Assembly (NCBI GenBank): GCA_910587775.1
Contig: CAJUNF010000028.1
Span: forward strand, 1-18,608
DNA length: 18,608 nucleotides
From: an uncultured Bacilli bacterium
GTDB lineage: Bacteria; Bacillota_I; Bacilli_A; RF39; UBA660
Direction of reading: 5' to 3'
A program made the translations under genes and the position numbers. A model generated the notes under the pieces. That model did not search any database. It saw nothing but the letters and a program-made list of their open reading frames with translations, and was not told the DNA's origin. Below, piece after piece: positions 15,096 through 18,608 of this stretch. Position 1 is the first letter of the stretch, and the number at the start of each line of letters is the position of its first letter.

Positions 15096-15136
15096 AAAAA
15101 AGGAATACCTAGTTTTGAAGAGTTAGGTACTATTCC
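15096..15136 (-). terminator. Terminator of the small-peptide mRNA
   Basis: Read leftward, 15136-15124 pairs with 15111-15102 (10 bp with a 3-nt bulge, 12-nt loop) and is followed by six Us (15101-15096), then A and four more Us. It closes the peptide transcript about 25 nt after the stop codon. Its 5' arm is also half of the 13-bp long-range repeat. Confidence 0.7.
15123..15135 (+). repeat. 13-bp inverted repeat, arm in the peptide mRNA 3' region
   Basis: TTAGGTACTATTC here is the exact reverse complement of 15290-15302. In the peptide mRNA the two arms can pair 5' end to 3' end. The arm overlaps the mRNA terminator stem and also lies in the antisense RNA. Confidence 0.85.
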
Positions 15137-15150
15137 AATTTGAATTGATT

Positions 15151-15182
15151 TAGTACCGACTTATACAGTTGGTACTATTTTT
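15151..15182 (+). terminator. Terminator of the candidate antisense RNA
   Basis: An 11-bp stem (15151-15161 with 15167-15177) and 5-nt loop are followed by five Ts. One pair (15158/15170) is G-U in the plus-strand RNA but would be a C-A mismatch in the minus-strand RNA, and only the plus strand has the T run, so it acts rightward. It contains the stop codon of the convergent peptide gene. Confidence 0.75.
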
Positions 15183-15253
15183 ATTAAAATGACTAAAATC
15201 ACAATAATAAGGAGTATTATGATATTCATTAGAGTTTTCTCTGATTTTCTCAT
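15161..15253 (-). CDS. 30-aa single-helix membrane peptide, candidate type I toxin
   Basis: This 30-codon gene encodes a basic N-terminus (MRKSEKT), one hydrophobic helix of about 17 residues made almost only of Ile, Leu and Val (about 8-24), Lys25, and a short tail ending in PTV. The binding site AAAGGAGGTGA (15268-15258) is nearly fully complementary to the anti-Shine-Dalgarno, with 7 nt between AGGAGG and the ATG. This is far stronger than chance and stronger than that of most ribosomal genes here. Such peptides insert in the membrane and are toxic in type I systems (Fst, TxpA, BsrG), but I see no clear similarity to a named family. A convergent antisense RNA covers its 3' end. A harmless small membrane protein is the alternative. 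Confidence 0.72.
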   Translation of the reverse strand: MRKSEKTLMNIIILLIIVILVILIKIVPTV

Positions 15254-15261
15254 AATTTCAC

Positions 15262-15290
15262 CTCCTTTCACTTTTAAAAAAGTAAAGGAG
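15262..15290 (-). promoter_or_regulatory. Hairpin sequestering the Shine-Dalgarno of the peptide gene
   Basis: In the minus-strand RNA CUCCUUU (15290-15284) pairs with AAAGGAG (15268-15262), the core of the binding site. Beyond a single bulged G at 15269, ACUUU continues the stem, giving about 12 bp and a 4-nt loop. Ribosome access to the site should be blocked unless the structure opens, as in known type I toxin mRNAs. Confidence 0.7.
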
Positions 15291-15302
15291 AATAGTACCT
15301 AA
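15290..15302 (+). repeat. 13-bp inverted repeat, arm in the peptide mRNA 5' leader
   Basis: GAATAGTACCTAA is the exact reverse complement of 15123-15135. It lies just 5' of the hairpin that hides the ribosome binding site, so long-range pairing would stack directly on it. Confidence 0.85.
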
Positions 15303-15325
15303 ACTAATTAAATATTCCTAAATCA

Positions 15326-15334
15326 AGTATATCA
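15326..15334 (-). promoter_or_regulatory. Probable extended -10 promoter of the peptide gene
   Basis: On the minus strand TGATATACT contains an extended -10 (TG, one base, TATACT; -10 at 15331-15326). No good -35 lies 16-18 nt upstream, as is often so for extended -10 promoters. Transcription would start near 15319, giving a leader of about 65 nt that includes the repeat arm and the sequestering hairpin. Confidence 0.5.
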
Positions 15335-15437
15335 AACATTTGTTTTGTGGACGATAATTTTATTACAATTTAACAATAAATATTAAAATGCAAAATATAT
15401 AACAATAAAAGTAGGTTTAAGTAATAAAAGATAAGAA

Positions 15438-15593
15438 ATGGAAATATTTGTTGGGTGTAGTAGTTCGGAAGATGTTGACTCAATATATTTAGAATCAGCA
15501 AGAGAATTAGGAAAAATAATTGCTTTAAATGGACACACTCTAGTTTTTGATTCTTCTGATAAGGGAATGATGGACTATACTTCGATACTATGA
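15438..15593 (+). pseudogene. LOG-family protein, N-terminal fragment (51 aa)
   Basis: The 51 codons read MEIFVGCSSSEDVD at the start, then a YLESARELGKIIALNGHTLVF segment and KGMMDYTSIL. This matches the N-terminal part of LOG-family proteins (nucleoside 5'-monophosphate phosphoribohydrolase or lysine decarboxylase-like), where the order is CGSS, YxxxARELG, HxLVxGGG, GLMG. The rest of the domain, including the PGGxGTxxE motif, is absent: the frame stops at TGA and a terminator-like hairpin follows. The glycine-rich stretch after LVF is replaced by DSSDK, and no good binding site precedes the ATG. I read it as a decayed remnant; expression of a short peptide cannot be excluded. Confidence 0.65.
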
Positions 15594-15611
15594 CATTGCA
15601 TAGTATTTTTT
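15585..15611 (+). terminator. Terminator-like hairpin at the end of the LOG fragment
   Basis: ATACTATG (15585-15592) and CATAGTAT (15599-15606) form an 8-bp stem with a 6-nt loop, followed by six Ts. It begins inside the last codons of the fragment. This suggests the original 3' end of a gene or element was joined to the truncated coding sequence. Confidence 0.7.
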
Positions 15612-15798
15612 AATATTTAAAATTAATAATTTAAAAACTTTCTGAATTTTACTACCAATTTACTAATTTTGAAAGCAAAATATGAGAAATTATAAAAATA
15701 TATGTGAATACCTTCCAAAAATAAAAATGCCGTAAATACTTATAAATAAAGGACATAATGACATTTAAGAACTTATAAAAAGCTAGTCAAAAAATTAT
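15612..15798. other. AT-rich spacer without a gene
   Basis: No supported coding sequence is visible on either strand. The right copy of the imperfect direct repeat lies at 15647-15670. A 24-codon minus-strand frame here lacks a binding site and was not accepted. Confidence 0.5.
15647..15670 (+). repeat. Imperfect 24-nt direct repeat, right copy
   Basis: Matches 14963-14986 at 21 of 24 positions in the same orientation. The repeats bracket about 680 bp that hold the small-peptide locus and the LOG fragment, compatible with the ends of a former insertion. Confidence 0.35.
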
Positions 15799-15841
15799 AT
15801 AACTTTTTTTCTAACAAAAGTTATTTTTAGTGCACTAAAAA
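15799..15841 (+). promoter_or_regulatory. Terminator-like hairpin and 18-bp palindrome before the DUF362 gene
   Basis: ATAACTTTT (15799-15807) pairs with AAAAGTTAT (15816-15824), followed by five Ts. The perfect palindrome TTTTTAGTGCACTAAAAA (15824-15841) begins at the last base of that stem. It lies 33 nt before the DUF362 start codon, upstream of TATTTT (15845-15850) and TAAAAT (15853-15858), which are weak -10 candidates. It may be an operator or an attenuation element; which one cannot be decided from sequence. Confidence 0.45.
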
Positions 15842-15874
15842 CAGTATTTTGATAAAATGAAAGAGGAGGATAGT

Positions 15875-16960
15875 ATGTCAAAAGTTTATTATACAAATTT
15901 AGAAGTAAAAGAAGGAAATAGCTTACTAAAGAAATTAAAAAAATTATTAAAAGAAGCAGGATTGGAAACAATTGATTTTGATAAAAAGGATGTAGCTTTA
16001 AAAATTCATTTTGGAGAGCCAGGTAATATGGCTTATTTAAGACCTAATTACAGTAAAGTAATTGCTGATTATATAAAAGAATTAGGTGGAAGACCATTTT
16101 TAACAGATAGTAATACTTTGTATGTTGGAAGAAGAAATCATGGCTTAGCTCATTTAGAAGCAGCTTATGAAAATGGTTATAACCCTTTTACAACAGGATG
16201 CCACATTTTAATTGCCGATGGATTAAAAGGAACAGATGATGTAGAAGTTCCAATTGATGGAGAATATGTTAAAAATGCAAAAATTGGCCGTGCAATTATG
16301 GATGCTGATATTTTTATCTCAGTAAATCACTTTAAAGGACATGTAATGGCCGGATTTGGAGGCGCTTTAAAAAATATTGGAATGGGCTCTGGATCACGTC
16401 GTGGAAAAATGGAAATGCATAATGCTGGAAAACCAGTTGTAAACAAAGAAAAATGTATAGGTTGCAAAAATTGTTCCAGATATTGTAATCAAGATGCTTT
16501 TTGTTATGATGAATCTAGAAAGGCAAATATTAATCATGAAAAATGTGTAGGATGTGGAAGATGTATTGGCGTATGTCCAACAGAAGCGATTCATACATTA
16601 AATGATGAAGCAAAAGATATTATGAATAAAAAAATTGCCGAATACTCACTTGCAGTGATAAGAAATCGTCCAAATTTTCATATTAACTTTGTAATGAATG
16701 TTTCACCAGGATGTGATTGTCATGCATACAATGACACTCCAATTGTACAAGATATTGGAATATTTGCATCTTTTGATCCTGTTTCATTAGATCAAGCTTG
16801 TGTGGATGCAGTAAATGCTCATCCTTTACTAAGAGATATAGAAAGTACGAAAGATCATTTCCATGATATTCACCCAAATACAGATTGGGAAGCAGGATTA
16901 ATTCATGCCGAAAAAATAGGACTAGGTACTCGTAAATACGAATTAATTGAAATAAAATAA
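15875..16960 (+). CDS. DUF362 domain protein with two [4Fe-4S] ferredoxin motifs
   Basis: The 361-residue protein has an N-terminal DUF362 domain (about 40-185, with LKIHFGEPGN and NHFKGHVMAGFGGALKNIGMG) and then a ferredoxin-type insert. Cys194, 197, 200 and 204 and Cys224, 227, 230 and 234 form two complete CxxCxxCxxxC motifs, so two [4Fe-4S] clusters are expected. DUF362 continues afterwards (FASFDPVSLDQACVDA). It is probably cytoplasmic and electron-transferring; the substrate is unknown. Such proteins are common in anaerobes. The start is the ATG at 15875, 5 nt after GAGGAGG (15863-15869); an in-frame ATG at 15857 lies before that site. It is a single gene with its own terminator. Confidence 0.93.
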   Translation: MSKVYYTNLEVKEGNSLLKKLKKLLKEAGLETIDFDKKDVALKIHFGEPGNMAYLRPNYSKVIADYIKELGGRPFLTDSNTLYVGRRNHGLAHLEAAYENGYNPFTTGCHILIADGLKGTDDVEVPIDGEYVKNAKIGRAIMDADIFISVNHFKGHVMAGFGGALKNIGMGSGSRRGKMEMHNAGKPVVNKEKCIGCKNCSRYCNQDAFCYDESRKANINHEKCVGCGRCIGVCPTEAIHTLNDEAKDIMNKKIAEYSLAVIRNRPNFHINFVMNVSPGCDCHAYNDTPIVQDIGIFASFDPVSLDQACVDAVNAHPLLRDIESTKDHFHDIHPNTDWEAGLIHAEKIGLGTRKYELIEIK

Positions 16961-16980
16961 ACTACGAAAGTAGTTTTTTT
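16959..16980 (+). terminator. Terminator after the DUF362 gene
   Basis: A 7-bp stem (16959-16965 with 16970-16976) capped by a GAAA tetraloop is followed by Ts to 16980. The stop codon TAA (16958-16960) is partly in the stem. Confidence 0.85.
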
Positions 16981-16993
16981 CTTGTATTTAAGA

Positions 16994-16999
16994 TATACT
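16994..16999 (+). promoter_or_regulatory. Possible -10 of trpS
   Basis: TATACT lies 23 nt before the trpS ATG, just after the DUF362 terminator. No convincing -35 was found, so the promoter is tentative, but one is needed between the terminator and the gene. Confidence 0.35.
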
Positions 17000-17022
17000 A
17001 TTGCATGAAAGAACGTGATTTT

Positions 17023-18114
17023 ATGACGAATAAGAAAATTATATTAACTGGAGACCGTCCAACGGGAAGACTACATCTTGGTCACTTTGTTGGATCATTA
17101 AAAAATAGAGTTAAATTACAAAACAGTGGAGAATTTGATAAAATGTTTATCATGATTGCTGATGCTCAGGCTCTAACTGATAATGCAGATAATCCAGAAA
17201 AAATTCGTGAAAATATTATTGAAGTAGCATTAGATTATTTATCTGTTGGTTTAGATCCAAAAAAAGTTACAATCTTTATACAATCACAAGTATCTGCTTT
17301 AACAGAACTAACATTTTTTTACTCAAATTTGGTAACCGTTTCTAGATTACAAAGAAATCCTACCGTAAAAAATGAAATCAAATTAAGAAATTTTGAAGCA
17401 AATATTCCCGTAGGATTCTTTACCTATCCAATTAGTCAAGCTGCAGATATAACTGCTTTTAAAGCAAATATTGTTCCTGTTGGAGAAGATCAACTTCCAA
17501 TGATCGAACAAACAAGAGAAATTGTAAGAAGTTTTAATCGAACTTATGAAAGTGTATTAATAGAACCTACAGCAATTTTACCTGAAAGTGAAGCAGCCCT
17601 AAGACTTCCTGGAATTGATGGAAATGCCAAAATGAGTAAATCACTTGGCAATGGCATCTATTTAGCTGATTCGAAAGAAGAAGTAAAACGAAAAATTATG
17701 GGAATGTATACAGATCCAAATCATATTCATGTAGAAGACCCTGGTAATACAAAAAATAATCCTGTATTTACTTATTTAGAAGCTTTTGCAAATGAACAAG
17801 ATTTTAAAAACTTTTTACCACAATATAAAAATTTAGACGAATTAAAAGCCCACTATGAAAAAGGTGGCTTAGGAGACATGGTTGTGAAAAAATTCTTATT
17901 AGCTGTAATTGAAAATATTTTAGAGCCAATAAGAGAAAAAAGAAACTACTATGAAAAAAGAATTGATGAAGTATATAAAATGTTAAAAGATGGTTCTGAT
18001 AAAGCTAATGTAGTAGCAAATGAAACATTGAATCAAGTTAAAAATGCCATGAAAATTAATTACTTTGAAGACAAAGAATTGATTGAAAAACATATTCAAA
18101 AATATCAAGAATAG
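17023..18114 (+). CDS. trpS: Tryptophan--tRNA ligase
   Basis: Class I aminoacyl-tRNA synthetase that charges tRNA-Trp. The start at 17023 gives 363 residues beginning MTNKKIILTGDRPTGRLHLGH. The HIGH motif is HLGH (18-21), KMSKS is at 203-207, and DQLPM and the C-terminal GDMVVKKFLL region are typical; the length fits the longer Bacilli-type enzyme. Upstream, GAAAGAACGTGAT (17008-17020) resembles an extended binding site with two mismatches. An in-frame ATG at 17005 would put that site inside the gene. No T-box leader is visible in the short upstream gap. The gene has its own terminator. Confidence 0.96.
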   Translation: MTNKKIILTGDRPTGRLHLGHFVGSLKNRVKLQNSGEFDKMFIMIADAQALTDNADNPEKIRENIIEVALDYLSVGLDPKKVTIFIQSQVSALTELTFFYSNLVTVSRLQRNPTVKNEIKLRNFEANIPVGFFTYPISQAADITAFKANIVPVGEDQLPMIEQTREIVRSFNRTYESVLIEPTAILPESEAALRLPGIDGNAKMSKSLGNGIYLADSKEEVKRKIMGMYTDPNHIHVEDPGNTKNNPVFTYLEAFANEQDFKNFLPQYKNLDELKAHYEKGGLGDMVVKKFLLAVIENILEPIREKRNYYEKRIDEVYKMLKDGSDKANVVANETLNQVKNAMKINYFEDKELIEKHIQKYQE

Positions 18115-18140
18115 AGCAATGAAAAAAAGCTCTTTTTTTT
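18113..18140 (+). terminator. Terminator after trpS
   Basis: AGAGC (18113-18117) and GCTCT (18129-18133) form a short stem with an 11-nt loop, followed by Ts from 18133 to 18140. The stem overlaps the TAG stop. Confidence 0.8.
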
Positions 18141-18316
18141 AATTTAAAATTAAATTTTTTAATAAATCTAATTATTTATAAAACAATAGATAAAGTAAAC
18201 TAAAAATAGAAATTACCTTTAAATTTTAGCAAAATATCTTATTGATACCCTTTTAATGCTAGTAAATAAGCCAAAAATCAACTGAGTGTAAAATAAATGT
18301 AAACAAAGCTAAAAAC

Positions 18317-18369
18317 TTGACATTTTCTGTAGAAAAAAGAAAAATAATGTATTACAATGAGAATGTAAT
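18317..18369 (+). promoter_or_regulatory. TTGACA box and inverted repeat upstream of the partial gene
   Basis: A perfect -35 TTGACA (18317-18322) is present, but the best -10 (AATAAT, 18343-18348) is 20 nt away, too far for an ideal promoter. Just downstream, ATTACA (18351-18356), 7 nt, and TGTAAT (18364-18369) form an inverted repeat that could be an operator. The rest of the stretch from 18141 to 18429 holds nothing I can identify. Confidence 0.35.
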
Positions 18370-18429
18370 CACAAGAATAAAAAGTGGATAAGTGGTTGGT
18401 TAGTTTAAGAAAAGAAAGGGTAATATTTT

Positions 18430-18608
18430 ATGAAAAAAATTGATTCTAAGAAAAAACATTTGAAAGAAATTATTGCAACTATGATTTGTTGTATTATAGT
18501 TATTACAATTATCGTAAGTAACTATAATGGAGAACAAATGGAATTAATAGAAGATAATACTATAACAGCCCATATGGGAAGTACAAAGGCAGAGAATGGA
18601 GAATTCAT
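18430..18608 (+). CDS. Membrane-anchored protein of unknown function, partial (3' end outside)
   Basis: The first 59 codons are visible and run off the window. A very basic N-terminus (MKKIDSKKKHLK) precedes one hydrophobic segment (about 14-30, rich in Ile and Val with a Cys-Cys pair), then a hydrophilic stretch with acidic residues. This is a type II membrane anchor or uncleaved signal; there is no clear lipobox or signal peptidase site. AAAGGG (18415-18420) lies 9 nt before the ATG. The function cannot be told from the visible part. Confidence 0.7.
   Translation, partial: MKKIDSKKKHLKEIIATMICCIIVITIIVSNYNGEQMELIEDNTITAHMGSTKAENGEF

Larger units (their letters stand above)
15074..15182 (+). 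ncRNA. Candidate antisense RNA (type I antitoxin)
   Basis: The strong promoter and the terminator predict an RNA of about 110 nt with no credible reading frame (only a stray 8-codon frame without a binding site). It runs antisense to the 3' untranslated region and the last codons of the minus-strand peptide gene, overlapping the predicted mRNA by about 87 nt. Known 3'-overlapping antitoxins of this layout include RatA (txpA) and SR4 (bsrG) of Bacillus subtilis. The 5' end is inferred from the promoter only. Confidence 0.6.

Noticed and set aside
15692..15770. 24-codon minus-strand frame in the spacer
   Set aside because: No Shine-Dalgarno sequence or promoter and no recognisable pattern, unlike the small-peptide gene at 15161-15253.
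14896..15856. Possible tRNA, rRNA or CRISPR array in the 1 kb gap
   Set aside because: No cloverleaf with a TTC-type T arm, no rRNA-like stretch and no regularly spaced repeats were seen; the repeats found are the alternating heptamers and one direct pair.
17005..17022. Upstream ATG for trpS
   Set aside because: No binding site lies before it; the GAAAGAACGTGAT stretch fits a start at 17023, which matches family N-termini.

Overview
The window is AT-rich and carries the universal S10-spc-alpha ribosomal protein cluster in the order typical of Bacillota: rpsJ to rpsE, rplO, secY, adk, map, infA, rpmJ, rpsM, rpsK, rpoA, rplQ. Strong AGGAGG-type ribosome binding sites, a zinc-type S14 (rpsN), a zinc-type L36 and adk-map inside the cluster point to a low-GC Gram-positive lineage, in the Bacilli or near Mollicute-like relatives. 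The absence of rpmD (L30) between rpsE and rplO fits such a reduced lineage. Trp appears as TGG and I saw no in-frame TGA inside the conserved genes, so the standard bacterial code applies. TGA is rare even as a stop: secY is the only intact gene ending in it.

Layout: (1) 1-85 holds a leftward terminator, followed by a leftward gene of unknown function (83-634). (2) 635-922 is a divergent intergenic region with the strong S10 operon promoter (TTGATT-17-TATAAT) and a structured leader of about 125 nt. (3) 923-14865 holds 29 tightly packed co-directional genes, several overlapping, closed by an intrinsic terminator at 14865-14895. (4) 14896-15874 is a roughly 1 kb AT-rich accessory interval without a long gene. 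(5) 15875-16960 encodes a DUF362 protein with two [4Fe-4S] motifs. (6) 17023-18114 is trpS. Both of these genes have their own terminators. (7) From 18430 a membrane-anchored protein of unknown function starts and runs off the window end.

The most interesting part is the accessory interval. On the minus strand at 15161-15253 lies a 30-codon gene for a basic, single-membrane-helix peptide with a near-perfect Shine-Dalgarno sequence. That sequence is locked in a hairpin with its own 5' leader. A convergent plus-strand promoter (15038-15067) and terminator (15151-15182) would make an RNA of about 110 nt antisense to the 3' part of the peptide mRNA. A 13-bp perfect inverted repeat lets the 5' and 3' ends of the mRNA pair, and the heptamer TAGTACC/GGTACTA occurs four times in alternating orientation. 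Together this is the architecture of a type I toxin-antitoxin locus, although the peptide matches no family I can name. Next to it is a decayed 51-codon N-terminal fragment of a LOG-family (nucleotide 5'-monophosphate phosphoribohydrolase-like) gene.

The housekeeping genes make ribosomal proteins, the SecY translocon, adenylate kinase, methionine aminopeptidase, IF1 and the RNA polymerase alpha subunit, so translation, secretion and transcription capacity are set from one promoter. Lineage-specific oddities are an acidic 40-residue tail on L3, a basic N-terminal extension on IF1, a short L24, and an adenylate kinase whose P-loop has lost two glycines.
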